Under the pieces are notes generated by a model, which was not told where the DNA came from, searched no databases, and was given only the letters and a program-made list of their open reading frames with translations. Both the position numbers and the translations under genes were made by a program. This document shows positions 1 through 11,698 of a stretch of DNA of 64,000 bases, piece by piece. The DNA comes from Gracilaria gracilis (taxonomy: Eukaryota; Rhodophyta; Florideophyceae; Gracilariales; Gracilariaceae): contig JARGSG010000059.1 of NCBI GenBank assembly GCA_030374805.1, forward strand, positions 186,001 through 250,000. The letters run 5' to 3'. Numbering within the stretch: position 1 is the first letter of the stretch; each line of letters starts with the position of its first letter.

Positions 1-169
1 GATATGAGGAAATACGTATTTGGTGTGCTAGTTTGACATTCAAAATTTGCAATTCTGGAAATTCCCCAGTTACATAACTCGCATATTTGAAATTCTACAA
101 CTGGCGAATTTACAGAACTGCAAATTTTGAATGTCAAACTAGCACACCAAATACGTATTTGTTCATATC
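1..169. repeat. Foldback (inverted-repeat) element
   Basis: Arms at 1-51 and 119-169 are reverse complements, with mismatches only at the eighth and ninth bases (49 of 51 match). They enclose a 67-base AT-rich spacer. This is the form of a small foldback or miniature inverted-repeat element. The left arm starts at the window edge, so the element may extend further left and no target duplication can be judged. The motif CTAGTTTG/CAAACTAG inside the arms recurs near 230 and in 19390-19585, hinting at a local family. Confidence 0.8.
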
Positions 170-626
170 AAACCCAAATATCGGAAAAAAATTGGAAAAA
201 GTCATCAGATAATCGGTCACCAAAACTAGCATTTTTGAATGTGAAATTCTACTTCCAAGAACACAGACGAAGCGTCATATGGCCGTTAACGAGCCCGAAT
301 TCTCAAAGTAATGTATGAATTCGAACTGGCTTGGAACGGGCCGTACAAGTTGCGAATTCAATATCTTTAAAGGTCCCTATGATGCCCCAAATCTGGATCA
401 CATGCGCCGTGCTGGAATGATAATAAGTAATGGAATTCAAGGAGTGCTTTCGGTGTCCGTCACTTCAAAACCAGTCCTTAACCGTGCCGCCTGCCTTCGA
501 GCAGCACGATTTGCTCGGAGCGTTAAGGCGCGTTCTGCGCGACCTGCAAGCCAAACGAGATGCGCTCGCTTCTCGGCCTCAGCTTCAATTCGCAGACGCT
601 GGCGCTCCTCTTGCTGCCGCTTCTTC
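170..626. other. No clear gene; downstream flank of pogo-like transposase
   Basis: Short ORFs occur on both strands, but none resembles a protein family. The right part, about 430-626, has arginine/alanine-rich minus-strand translation and may be decayed 3' sequence of the transposase that stops at 627. Otherwise I see only AT-rich non-coding DNA. Confidence 0.4.
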
Positions 627-1355
627 TCAAGACTTTTTTGCTTGCGTCATTGCAGCACGCTCTTCATTTTCTTTCTCTGCCTGCTTGCGCTCATTCTCCC
701 ACTGCTTAAATTCCGCAAGTACACTGCCCTCCGTTAACAGCAACCCATTGGTGGTATTCAAAGTACCGTTTACCAATACTTCTTCATCACTTCGAAGCAA
801 ACCAAACGAATTCTTGTAGGACCTATCAAGTTCTTGATAGTTTCGGAAAGCCTCTTTTTGGCATTGTGCTGCTTCCAAATTCGTAATGTCAGTGGCTTTG
901 ATTACTCCCGCATTGACACCTTGCGTAGCAGGGGACCAAAAACCGCAAGCGTGGAAGCCACTGGTTATGTTTTGAAAGGTCACAGATTTGTTATACGAAT
1001 TCTTTAGCAGCGCAGAGACTGTATAAATATCATTCTTATTGTTGTCTTTCACAATAACGGTGCGGCGATTGAGATCATTTCGGAAGGAATTCTTGTATGG
1101 AGAGAACACCGAGAAATCCAACGGCTGTGTTTGGTGGCTTGTGTGTGCTGGCAACGCGATAACGACAAGGTTACTCCTGCGAAGCAAGTCTAATACACTG
1201 AACGTGCAGTGTGCACCGTATCCATTAAGTGCAAGGAGAATATACCTGTGCTTCCGTTCTAGTGCAACGCCTTTGGCGGGAAAACCGAAACAGCCACGAA
1301 GATGTTCGGGATCTTCCTCTCGGGGAGGTAGCACAGCAAACGGAGCACTCCCCAA
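627..1355 (-). pseudogene. pogo/CENP-B-type DDE transposase, C-terminal half
   Basis: The minus-strand reading frame contains the second half of a DDE_1 (pogo/Tigger/CENP-B) catalytic domain. The block ILLALNGYGAH sits where the family has its second acidic residue (usually LLxDGHxSH). It is followed by ALPAHTSHQTQPLDFSVF, matching the family signature LPxHTTHxxQPLDxxxF. The D-to-N change in the LNGYGAH block suggests loss of catalysis. A lysine/glutamate-rich tail ends at 627. The N-terminal half, with the first catalytic Asp, lies at 19745-20535 on the same strand, so the gene is interrupted by about 18.4 kb. Strong family call; the exact break point, between about 1262 and 1375, is uncertain. 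Confidence 0.75.
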
Positions 1356-1369
1356 TTGACACGACTAGC

Positions 1370-2145
1370 CGGGTGTAAACTGATGTCAAACCGTCACGGC
1401 GAGCGTCGGTGTGTACAGTGCGGACCTGGTACCTTGTAGGGACAAGTGCGAGGAGCAGTCTCAAGACTGAGAATCGTAAGAGTGAGACGGCGACGACACG
1501 ATGTCGGACGTCGAGCGACGTGAGAGTTGGCAGTGGAATAAACCCAAAAAGAGGCAAAGGGGTCCACAAGAGTGGGGATTGGTGCGTAACACACAAACGA
1601 ACCCCAATACTGGGGCGAGTATACGACAGTAGTCGGAACGACACACACACGCATTGGTAATACTCTGAGCGCCACAAGGGTGGGTAACTATATGTGGACA
1701 ACGCGGTTGTCACTCCACTTGGAGGTGGACAGTCCGTGAAGGCGTGATAGCTAGAGCCAGGAAGCCCTTGCTTGACAAGGGTGATTTACTGAGAGAGCAT
1801 AGCTCAACCGACTAAGTAGTGGGCTCCACACGGCCCCTGACAATGGGCGCACCGGCCAAATAAAGTATCAAATATATCTAGTAAATACAGCAATGCTGGT
1901 GGCATCGCCTCCTGGGTATCCGTGCAACACGTGTTCCCGTAACACCCACTGGACGGTAGCTCAGGCCGCGCATCCCATATGTGTACAACCTTGAAAACCG
2001 TCTGAGCGCAACACCCCGCCAGCGGCGGTACAGCTCATATATCGACTCTACGCATCAATGTGGGAAATCCACTAAGTCCTCAAACCTCCTCTTACGAGTG
2101 TTGTCCTTTATATACCCCTTTTTAAGAGCGAAAACAACGCCGCGA
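1370..2145 (+). mobile_element. Possible LTR-like end of a plus-strand retroelement
   Basis: No gene is seen. A polyadenylation-like AATAAA lies at about 1860. A stretch beginning TGGTGGGTCGAGC at 2144 could be a primer-binding site, since such sites begin TGG, and a gag-like ORF follows. The 3' part (1950-2105) is repeated almost identically at 19591-19745, as expected for an LTR and its truncated partner. Clear TG...CA ends and a target duplication were not found, so this is inference. Confidence 0.3.
1950..2105 (+). repeat. Direct repeat, copy 1 (partner at 19591-19745)
   Basis: About 150 bases starting near AGGCCGCGCATC and ending ACGAGTGTT are nearly identical, in the same orientation, to 19591-19745. 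Differences are scattered substitutions plus a few single-base indels. The two copies sit at the two ends of the block that splits the pogo-like transposase, so they may be the terminal direct repeats of the inserted DNA. Confidence 0.75.
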
Positions 2146-2348
2146 TGGTGGGTCGAGCTCCGAACCTCGGGCGTAAAAGCGCAACTACGAGCACCTTGGA
2201 TGCCCTCTCGCCTTGCAAAGACCAACACGCACAACTTCTCAACACTCCACTCGCTCCTGCGACGACCTCTACTGTTCCCAACAGCTATCTTCTCGCTCTC
2301 GAGCTCCATCGAAGCAACCCCCCGTCCTACTCTTCAGATTCCACGCTC

Positions 2349-2758
2349 AATGAGCGGTCAGCAACCTAGCCAGTGATTCTTCACGGGTTTCCGGTCAGCC
2401 CCTCTTCCACAGAGCGGCAACGCCTCGGGCGCATCTCAGTCGAACAACGGCGGCGGCGGCAGTGACGAGAAACACGGCTGCGCCCAACCCTTCAGGGGTG
2501 GCTGCAGTTGTGGCAACTCTACCTGACGGACCGGAGGTGATCGAGGTACCGGCGCCTCCCTCAGGTGGGGTTGCTAACGAAGCCGCCATCATCGCACAGT
2601 TTTTCCGCAGAGTGGGCTTGTCCGCGAATGTCGCAAGTGGCAACCTCGACGCGACGCGCGACGCCCTTGCAGCACGCCTCGCTGGCGGATCCGATCCCAG
2701 CAATGAGAAAAGCGGCGACGGTGCTCCCGGTGGCCCCAACCAGGGAGCTGGGACCTAG
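2349..2758 (+). pseudogene. Gag-like ORF fragment
   Basis: From an ATG at 2349 a short Gly/Asn/Ser-rich N-terminus runs into a stop. A neighbouring frame then carries about 95 GC-rich codons (2462-2758) encoding an Ala/Pro-rich segment with a helical stretch (AIIAQFFRRVGLSANVASG) and a Gly/Asp-rich tail. Its place just after a possible primer-binding site suggests the N-terminus of a retroelement gag. No zinc knuckle or capsid motif is present, so the call rests mainly on position. The right end abuts an oppositely oriented gypsy remnant. Confidence 0.3.
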
Positions 2759-2932
2759 TCTTCTCTTCCCCATGATTCCCTCTAAGCGGTGGTGTCGTAG
2801 AGATTAGCCTTGCTGGCCAATAAACCTACTTCCGCCTAGGACGTATTGTTTCCGTTCAAAAGTGTTCCTTCCTCTTCTTGCTTCCAGTTCTCCTGCTCTG
2901 CTTCAACTTCCTCCCCTTCGGGGCGCATTATC

Positions 2933-5884
2933 CTACTTGGGCGTTGTCGATCGTAGCGGGAGTCGCGTGAGAGTACGCCGATGGTACTGCAAGACTTTAG
3001 ATCGTAGGAGATACTCAATGGGCTCGTCCGAGTCAGCCTCGGGTGGAAAGCCGTACCAACGGACAAGATACTGTATGTACCCCATCGGGTGGTAAGAATG
3101 CTCTACAATGTGGTCAACTATAAACTCTTTTCGGAAGACTTCTCGGCCTCGCCATGTTGTCGCGACATCAGTGGGCGGCTGAGAGGCCTCTCCATCGGCG
3201 GTGGGTGCGTTCCGGTGATACCGAGTGGTGTCCCCAGTCTCGCTCTCGCCGTCGTCTCCCACGGTTCGGTCAACGGTCAAGCGCCTCGCGGTGCCGTGAT
3301 TCGCGTTCCGGCGTGTTGGTGTAGCTCCTTCCCGTGCGAGGGTGCCTGATGGGCGTACCGCGAGCTTGCGTGGTGGCGGCCGTTCCGACGGTGGTGGCGT
3401 ACCCAGCTGACGCGGCAAACTTGGCCGTTGGGGAGCTTCGACTGGCTTCACCGTGCGTGCACGTGTCGATGACAACGGTTGGCTGGGAGTGCTTTGCGCC
3501 GTAGCGTGTTCCGCCTCCCTGTTTACAGGAGTTGGCGCAGTAACTTGCGAGCTCGGGCTTTCGGTTGAACGTTCATGTTGCACAACTGTGCTCCGTGTGA
3601 AACCGGTGGGGCTCCCCTGCGGGACATCTGGTAACGTATCCACGGTGTGGCCCCCCTCGGGTGCGGTTGGTTCTTGCGATGCTGACGTAAGTTCTCCGTC
3701 CTGGACGTGCGAGCTCACCTGCGCCTCGGGCGGTGTGCCAGTATCGTGCGCGGGACTCCGGTCTTCGGGTGCCTTACTCGGTATAGACAACGGCTTCGCC
3801 GGCATGGACTGAACGTATTCGGTGCTGTTCTGCGCTGCGTTGGCGTCAACTGACAAGTCCGCTGCGGCGTGTCCAGGATGTGGCAACGTCGGTATACCGG
3901 GGGCCGAAGAGGGCTGCTTCGGTACAGTTGTACTGTCACTATCCCGTGTAACCCGTGGTTCAGCACGCGAAGGCGCGGAATTATCTATGCGATGGCGATG
4001 AGAGGGCTCTTCACCCTCTTTAGATGGAGCGGTATGGGGTGGCGTTGAAGACGCTTTGAGAGCGCGAGTTTTTACGCCGCGTGGCGGGGACGAATTTAAC
4101 GTAGGACCAAAATGGTCAGGATCCGATAGATTCGGCAGGTCAGAGAGTCCCCTGTTCGAGTGTGGCAACTCTGTCGGGCGAAGCAAAGCAGTGGGGCCTG
4201 TGGGTTCTGTCTTCGCTGTAGCGGTCGAGGGCTCACCAGTACTCTGGGCATCCGTCGGCGGAGGTGCAAACACCACGCGGTCGCGGGAGATGAGTTCATT
4301 GTTTTGATCCATCTCGACAACGACAGTGTCGGGTTCAACCGCAATCGTCTTGATCGGTCCGTCCGTGACGAGTCAGAGTTTGTGGAGCTCCTCCGTTCCT
4401 GGGTTGCAGTACTCCTTACGGATGAAAACATAATCTCCTGCTTTAAGAGTCGGCGGTTTGGTTGGTGCTCGCGTGTCGAAATCATGCTTATGAGCGGCTT
4501 GTGAGCGCGCCATTGACCGTCGTGCGGCTGGGACCAGCTGTGAAAGCCAGGTCTCCCAGCCGACAAGGTATCTCTTTTTAGAAGAAAAGTGATGCAGCGT
4601 AGGCTGTGTTTCGAACGCCACAAGTGGTGGAGTACGAGAAAGAACCAGTTCAAATGGATTAAGCCTCTTTGTACGGTGTACCTGGGTATTATACGCAAAG
4701 GTTAGCGCATCGGTGGACAAGTCCCACGTAGTGGAGTGATCAGCTACGTATGAACGGAGAACGGCCAACATTGTCCGGCTAAACCGTTCAGTCTGCCCAT
4801 TAAACTGGGGTGGTAGGTGGTCGTAAAGAGATTCTTGACGTCCAGAATTCTGCACACATCCCCGAAAATTCGTAAGGCGAACTGTTTCCCGTTGTCGGAG
4901 AGTATGTTAAACGGCGGAATGTAGACAAATGCCCAGTGAGTTACAAAAGCTTGCGTTACCGTCAACGACGAGATTCTGCGCAACGGCACAGTACGAACAA
5001 GTTTCGAAAAACGGTACGTTATAACGCGTAAGAACTTATTGAGCTGCTTAGTAGCGAGGAAAGAGTCAAGAATGTCGATAGCTACGAACTCGAGCGGCGC
5101 CCTTGCGGGGAACAGCTTCAACTTCGTCTCATGACGGCGGAGCTTGACGCGATTTTGAGCGCACTCGGGGCAGAACCGCACAGTTGCGTAACAGTCTACA
5201 GCCATGGCCAGCCAATAGAAAGTCCTTCGGAGTGTAAGGTAAAGCTTCCTTCCACACACATGACCATTCAGCTTGGCGTAGTGCGATAAGTGTAATACCC
5301 TCGACTGTAAGGCGTGTGGTACCACTATCTGTGGAGATCCGGTCACCGTGGAACGAGATATCCAACGTTACTCACCTGAAAAGGGAGGTTAGCTCCTCCA
5401 TTGGGATGTGCGCGAATCTTCGTGCAGTAGGGATCTCTGTATTGTTCTCTAATCATCTCTTCCGTCGTGACGGGCATAAAGTTCTCTGGTGGCGGTTTCT
5501 CTGGTTCTCTGGCATCGAGTAACTCATCCAATTTTTGGTCTAACTCCGTATCATTTGGCCAGTCTTCTTCTAGGTCCTTTTGTTCGCACAGCGAGGTATC
5601 TTCCATTGGAAAACAAGGAATCTCCTCGTCATCGACTGGTAGAGCCTCCCCCGTTGTGAATAAACGCAAAAGCGCGTCGGCCTGCTTGTTGTTGACGCCC
5701 TTATTGTATGTCACGTCAAAGCCGAACTCTGCAAGGGGCAGTCTTCACTGAATTAAGTGGCCAGAAGGCTCCGATATGAAGAGTAGCCATCGCAACAATG
5801 AGTGATCCGTGTAAACGGTGAAGTGCGCGCCCATTAGGTAGGTACACAACACAGGTCCTCCTTTTTCCGGCGCATACATCCTCT
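2933..5884 (-). pseudogene. Ty3/gypsy chromovirus pol remnant (RNase H, integrase, chromodomain)
   Basis: Reading right to left, the fragments are in gypsy order. The end of RNase H (FTVYTDHSLLRWLL, 5884-5745) and the tether GVNNKQADALLRL (about 5700) come first. The integrase H2C2 zinc-binding segment (HLSHYAKLNGH...CPEC, about 5285-5150) follows. The rve core has first Asp in FVAIDILDS and second in ILSDNGKQFA, then a GQTERFSRT block after a frameshift near 4815. A Pro/Ser/Thr-rich linker of nearly 400 residues leads to a C-terminal chromodomain (IVEHSYHPMGYIQYLVRWYG, about 3140-3080). Protease and reverse transcriptase are missing; the element is cut at about 5885, where it joins the ParB-like gene. 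Several frameshifts mark it as dead. The chromodomain places it among chromoviruses. Confidence 0.85.
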
Positions 5885-8800
5885 TTTTTGCCCTACTGTT
5901 GTTACACAGACGAAGAGCAGCTGCTATCTGCCCAACTCTAGCATCTAACCACGCCCTATTTCTCACCATCATCACATTCTTCTCATCCGATTCTATGTAA
6001 TCCACAATCCTCTTCTTCGTGGTAATGTATCGCCCGATGCCCTGCATCCTATCCCCCGCATCCTTCCTATCTCCCGCATTGATGATAGGGTTCCATCTCT
6101 TGCGGTTCTCCTCGAACTTGACGTCCGGCTGTTCCAAGAAATCCTTGTGAAAGAACTCCAACATACTCTCTGTCACATCTTCATCCAACACCACCCTCTT
6201 CTTCTTCGCCTCATCTGACATGCCTTCGTCACTTCCAAATTCCTCCAGCACACAGAATTCTCTCTCCATCAACTCCATTCACTTTGCGGCAAAATACTCT
6301 GGCGCGAGGTCATCTCTATCCATCGCCGCCATTGAAAGAGACTCTTCCTCCTTTTTCGGCTTTCTTTTCAACGGGAGCTTCACCCCAAGAACTGGTTTCT
6401 TCGTAGTCTCCAGTTCTTTGCGCACATTCCGGGCTGCATTCCAGTACACTGCGTAATGCACCACTCTCAAATCCTCCACCGTTAAACACCCCGCCCTATG
6501 CTGCTTTCGTAGGTGAAGCATATCCATCCACGGGTGCTTGTGTTTCACAGCATTCTTCCCTCCCAGCCACTCACTCGGCAGTGCACTCACCATATTCGTC
6601 CACGACATATCCGATCCCCCAGTGTACTCCCCAGCTGTCTTCATCCCCTTCGGGAGAACATCCGAATTGTTATCCTCAAAGCTACGCATTCCTCCTTCAC
6701 CTTCCCCCTCCTGCTCATCCCCAACAAATCCACTATCCTTCTCACCACTATCGCTCTCCTTTTCGCCCTCACTGGACGACATCACATTGATTTTCTGCTT
6801 CTTAAAGAACTTCTTCAATGCAGTCCTCGTCATTTTCCTGAACAGGTTAACAACCTCCAAAGGTATGTCCACAGAAGATGTGTTGACCGTATTCTTCCTT
6901 CTTCGCTTCGGGGCAGGTTGCACATCATCTTTATCCTCGTCGTCAGTAAGCATCACAGAAGTTCTCTTCCTCGTTTTCCTCTTCTTTCCCACAACCCGTC
7001 CAACCACCTTACGTCTTGTGCTACGTCTTAACACCGGTGGTCCCGGTTCAGGGCTTTCCACCACCATGGGATCGTTCTCCACCTCAGCAGATGAAGCCCT
7101 GGTCGCCCTCTCCGGTTCCACAACCTCTTCAATAACCTCCTCTACAACCTCCTCCTCCTCCGAACTTTGCAGCGGTACTTTAAAGTGTTGTTCCAGCTTT
7201 TTACCTGCAATCTTCACCCTCCTAGACACCATCCCGTCCCACAAACGCTTTGCTCCCGCGAGCTCCGTTTTGGCTGTTTGCTTCCCGAGATATTCTAAGA
7301 CAGATATTACCTTTTTTCCAATCTTGAGAACATTCTGCATCACTTCCTCAACGGTCATCTTCTTCCTCTTGGCAGTCATGTCGCAAAGCTTAAACATACC
7401 CATTGCACACTGAAAGAAGTGCTTCCCCATATCCTCAAAACGGCCCGTTCTCCCTGCAGAGAAAATTCTCAGTCGCTCATTCCATTGCAAGCAACGGACG
7501 ACGAAACGGAATTCCCTATCTGCGAGTCCCAGAAAGAGGTCACTGAACACATGTGTGAGCGTCAGCGGCCGCCCCTCCTCACACATTTTCTCAAAGAATT
7601 GGAGGAGCCCCTCGCTTTGCACAAACTTCAGAGCCAGTGCCGCATAGCGATTCAAGTGACGCATACTATAGTCCTCGATAACCCCAATTCTTTTCAACAC
7701 GCCTGCTATCTGTTTCGGCGTCACCTTTCTCACATCCAGTCCTCCTTCGTCAATGATGTTTTCAACGAAGGACACCGTACTGTGAAGTTTGTCTCCGAAA
7801 GACATCTTCAAAACATTGGAGCTCATCTCATTCAGAAGATTGCCAAGTCCTAGCACTTCATTCATTTCCATCGGATTAGCATCCTTCCTCCTCCATAACA
7901 CAACATCCAGAGACTTCACTATATCGTCCCACATCCCTCCTTCCTCACGCAGGTCCTGTAACACAAGAAATCGGTGATATCCGTCTATAAGTGTTACAGG
8001 CAGCACAAGTCTCCCGTCAACGATGTCACTCGCATCCAATTCGCCTAGAAGTGTACCGGCAGTTGAACCGGCGGAGGGAAGCCAACCAAAGTTGCGGCAC
8101 TTCATCTTCGTAGCCTCCTTGTGCCCCAGGTTCACACTGCGAACCGTCTTCTTCGGGATTTCAATCATCTAGATATCCGTCGTCAACCGCTGTTGAACAT
8201 AGCCGGCGAGGGATATCTTCGGTAGCGGCAGCGTGGTGTCCACCACATCTGACGGAACTCTATCTCCTTCATCGAACAAATCCCCCTCAGGTTTACCCAG
8301 GGAAGCCTTAGTAGTCCCAATAACCTCCACCACATCTTCATCAGAGTCATCCACTATGATAACCCTCTCAATTGCTCCCACCTGTTTCTTCATCGCTTTA
8401 GAACCTTCTCGTCCTCCTCCTCTCCTTGGTGTAGACTGGAGTTTGGCGGTTTCAGAGGAATTTACAGCCGATTCTTTTACCTGCTCAACATCTTCACTCT
8501 CAGGCTGGGAGATGGACGACTTCCCGGCCCCAGGGTGCGGAGTGGGGTGCGAAGTGGGACTCTGCAGAATCTCAATTGAGGCCATCATCGACGTATCCCA
8601 GGCATACAACCCAGCCGAAAACAATTCGGCGAGCTTACTCGGGGCATCCTCCGGACCTCGGACCTTGGAAACGGTAAGGGTACTTTGGATCTAGATGACT
8701 TGAAATATTCGTCTGCCAGATAACCACCAAATCCTCACCCTCTAAGGCAGTGACGCTTAGAAGATGGCCATGCAGCGAACGGCAGAGCCCCTTCCCGGTA

Positions 8801-9099
8801 CCATCAGCAGGCTCCACGCCACGTACTTCCGCAGTACCAACTTCAACCCTGTTCTTGTCCTTTTCAAGGCTGATGAACAAAGATACAGAGTCGCCACCTT
8901 TTACCTTATGTGGCGCGGGAGTACTCGTCTTCTTCTTCATCGCGCGCGGTGTTCCCCGCTCGAAACGCGATGTCCGCCTACGAGGCGTGGAGACCTTCGC
9001 CTTTCCTCTTCCTCGCGTAAACGGTGCCATTTCTGAGCCCTCGCTGTTCTTCTTCGATCGCGCTGACTCCCGCCCCCTTTTATGGTTCACAGGCACCAT
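5885..9099 (-). pseudogene. ParB-like protein with disordered N-terminus and SUMO-interacting motif, 3'-truncated
   Basis: An ATG at 9099 opens a basic, disordered region (to about 8170) containing RVIIVDDSDEDVVEVI, a typical SUMO-interacting motif. The ParB-like region starts at 8168 (MIEIPKKTV). It has the ParB/Srx signature VTLIDGYHRFLVL (about 8000-7960) and then a helical DNA-binding part with the KorB/Spo0J layout (VTPKQIAGVLKR, about 7715). The C-terminal half is acidic/basic low-complexity sequence with a probable nuclear signal (KRRRK). Breaks are a frameshift near 8670, an in-frame TAG at 8171-8169 and an in-frame TGA at 6281-6279; the frame then stays open to about 5885, where gypsy DNA replaces it. 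ParB-like domains are mainly bacterial and phage; in eukaryotes they occur in mobile elements, often with DNA methylases. Such a gene lies divergently at 11699. Function in this alga is unknown. Confidence 0.6.
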
Positions 9100-9369
9100 G
9101 TTGGATACAAAGGCTTCAAAGAATTCGAAACGCGGATTAAGACCGTCGAGAATATTCGCGAGAACGTATAGTGAACGTACTTTTCTCAATCACGTTCGTT
9201 GTTTTCACTTCCTGACCGAACACTGCGCCCACTCAATATAGGATTGAACCCAAGGGGTTCCGTATTTCACGTTTTAGAATTCTCTATTGCTTTATTTAGA
9301 GAGTTACATGATCTTTATAACTACTATGTACGTGTAGCTATAGAATAAAGGCACCCAGTTTTGAAGGAA

Positions 9370-10090
9370 AAAAGAATTGCGTCCGTTAAGTTTTCTTCAT
9401 GGACATCGGTCTGAGGTGATGTGGCGCTTCATCAATGCCGTGATGAAGCGCCCCACCACCCCGGACCGCTGTCCATCCGCAGTGGCCGATGAAGCTGCAC
9501 GACATCTCGGGAGACTGTCCACGGGCTGTGGCGGAAAAAGTTGGACGCCACCCCGGACCGCTGTCCACGCGAAAAAAAATTAATTTACGGACAGCGGTCC
9601 AGGGTGGAGTGGCGCTTCATCAGTGCCGTGATGAAGCCCCACTCCACCCCGGACCGCCGTCCACGCGCCGTGGATGATGAAGCTGGACGACACCCCGGAC
9701 CGCTGTCCACGCGAAAAAAAAATTAATTTTTCGGACAGCGGTCCGGGGTGGAGTGGCGCTTCATCACGGCACTGATGAAGCGCCATTCCACCCCAGACCG
9801 CTGTCCAAGCGCCGTGGCTGATGAAGCTAAACAACACCCCGGACCGCTGTCCACGCGCCGTGGCCGATGAAGCTGGACGACATCTCGGACCGCTGTCCAG
9901 GCGAAAAAGAATTTAAATTTTCGCACAGCGGTGCGGGGTGGAGTGGCGCTTCATCACGGCACTGATGAAGTGCCACTCCGCACCGGACCGCTGTCCATGC
10001 GCTGTGGCTAATGAAGCTGGACGAGACCCCGGACCGCTGTCCACGCGCCGTGGCCGATGAAGCTGGACGACACCTCGGACCGCTGTCGAC
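9370..10090. repeat. Array of palindromic satellite units
   Basis: Four long palindromes begin near 9407, 9595, 9733 and 9927. The clearest has arms at 9733-9766 and 9773-9806 (GGACAGCGGTCCGGGGTGGA and its complement) around a 6-base centre. Between them are half-units of about 45 bases (GCCGTGGCCGATGAAGCTGG followed by GACGACACC...GGACCGCTGTCC), and A-rich spacers ending AATTAATTT follow some units. A degenerate unit recurs at about 11185-11325. Short ORFs through the array are artefacts of the repeat. Confidence 0.85.
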
Positions 10091-10590
10091 GACCGTTTTC
10101 ACTTATGATTGTTTTATGAATATTTAAAGCCCTGCATCTTCTTAACATGACGGGAGGACGTAAGGGCGTCAAATCATATGACTGTCGTTCGGTGAGTTTG
10201 TTGAAAAGCAATAAAAATTGCTCTTCATAAGCACGGAGAACAGTTTAGAATAGAAGTAGTTCGCAGCTTGTTGGTCATGTATAAAACAAAACAAATAATA
10301 CATCCCATCGATCTGGCAGAATATGCGCTATATCAGAAACTTCACATCCTACCAAATCGAAGAAGGTAGTTCTACCGACTACCCTCTCTACCTTTATATG
10401 ATGTATATGTTCCTATAGCGCCAAAGGTCGTGACCGATAATGAATAACCCCTTTGCGACAACCACGAGCATTATGTGGTTGTCAGAGAAGAAGAACGCAT
10501 CACTGGCCACGACACTCTTCTAGTGAGTGACTATATTGGGGACTATTCTTCTTCAGTGATTGAAATATCAGTAATGGCTAAACACGATTA
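10091..10590. other. Non-coding stretch between divergent ParB-like genes
   Basis: No gene is seen. A small hairpin (GACAACCAC/GTGGTTGTC) lies near 10457-10485. The rest is mixed AT-rich DNA. Confidence 0.4.
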
Positions 10591-10812
10591 TATGAGTTGA
10601 ACAACTAATGTAATCGTAGTCCAACATCACCAATAGCTCAACCACTTCCGATAGTTCGACCTAACGCAGTCTAATCTAGTCGGTCTAATAAATAACCACA
10701 GTCGGACAGTGATTGAGCTGGCTGTCAGATCCAAAGCCGAGAACATGGGTTGAGCAACTCAAATAATCGTACTCGACCATCACGGCCAGCTCAAGCACTT
10801 CCGAATGTTCTC
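10591..10812 (+). repeat. Imperfect direct repeat of about 70 bases
   Basis: 10591-10658 and 10742-10812 align along their length, sharing blocks such as GAGTTGAACAACT/GGTTGAGCAACTC, AATCGTA and CTCAA(C/G)CACTTCCGA. They are separated by about 80 bases. The region lies between the two divergent ParB-like genes and could be part of a terminal or control region of the element. Confidence 0.55.
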
Positions 10813-10991
10813 AGTAAAGCAATGATGCAGAAGCGGCATACACTGTGTCTGACTACTCTGGCTTGAATACGCAATAGCATGGGAAATAGAAGAGTACGCC
10901 AGTTAGTACGATTCACAAAAAACGAACAAGATTATAGAACGTACCTTGTGTGCCACTACGTCCGCGCAACAGAACAAGGACGGAAAGAGCT

Positions 10992-11098
10992 CCTCCCTTA
11001 TACAGTTTCCGGCGATCTTTTATTCTTCTGTCACAACCGAGAGGATTACTTGGTTGTGACAGGAGAAGAAGAGATCCCCGGAAACCGTAATGGGGAGG
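10992..11098. repeat. Long imperfect hairpin
   Basis: Arms of 47 bases at 10992-11038 and 11052-11098 are imperfect reverse complements around a 13-base loop (shared core TCTGTCACAACC/GGTTGTGACAGG). A 112-codon ORF running through it (10879-11217) is not credible as a protein because its sequence is forced by the hairpin. Confidence 0.75.
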
Positions 11099-11174
11099 TA
11101 CAGAGAGTTGTGCTAACCGAGGCGGTTAGTAGGAGAGCGAAGGTGCTTAAGTACACGCGGCGTCACATTACAAA

Positions 11175-11330
11175 CAAGCGCCAGTATCGAGGGGGTCGCT
11201 GTCCAGGTGGAAATTAATTTTGTTTTACTTTTTTTCCCACGGCGCATGGAAAGCGGACTGAACTCGATTGGCACTTCATCAGAGCCGTGATGGAGCCCCA
11301 CTGCACCAAGGACCGCTGTCCGGAGAGCCG
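11175..11330. repeat. Degenerate copy of the palindromic satellite unit
   Basis: This segment shares CGCTGTCCAGG, AATTAATTTTG, GCACTTCATCAGAGCCGTGA and GGACCGCTGTCC with the 9370-10090 array, but is more diverged and isolated. It lies closer to the methyltransferase-SET gene than to the main array. Confidence 0.65.
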
Positions 11331-11698
11331 TAAGTTATAACTTCGCCTATACTTCCATATCTAGGAATTACCGCACCCCCCTTCCATCCCTGCCTTCTCT
11401 TATAACTGTTCATCACCGCATAAGCGCCCCCAACATCGCCCAATTCCCTTCTACTCCTCTACTTTAGAGTTCTGGTGGTGTTTTGGCGTCTGCACTTCTC
11501 CTTCACATCTCTAATTCCGCAGCCGTCTGCCGTCCGCTCCCGTCCACCATCCGCAATCATCTCTCGTTCGCTGCCGTCTCTCATCAGCTTCCGTCCGTTC
11601 GCCCTCGGCGTCCGCTGCCGACGTCAATCATCTGTTTTCTCACGACCGCTTCCGTTCTCCTTCTGTATTCATAATACAGCCCCCCGGTATTGTTTAAA

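Noticed and set aside
1225-1713. Several overlapping minus ORFs (61-162 codons)
   Set aside because: Random frames in the LTR-like region; the longest overlaps the transposase half in a wrong frame.
6513-7413. Long plus-strand ORFs (172 and 291 codons)
   Set aside because: They lie antisense to the ParB-like gene and are Ser/Phe/Leu-rich shadows of its charged coding sequence.
9377-10211. Many 60-90-codon ORFs on both strands
   Set aside because: All derive from the palindromic satellite units.
10879-11217. 112-codon plus ORF
   Set aside because: Runs through a 47-base-arm hairpin that dictates its sequence.
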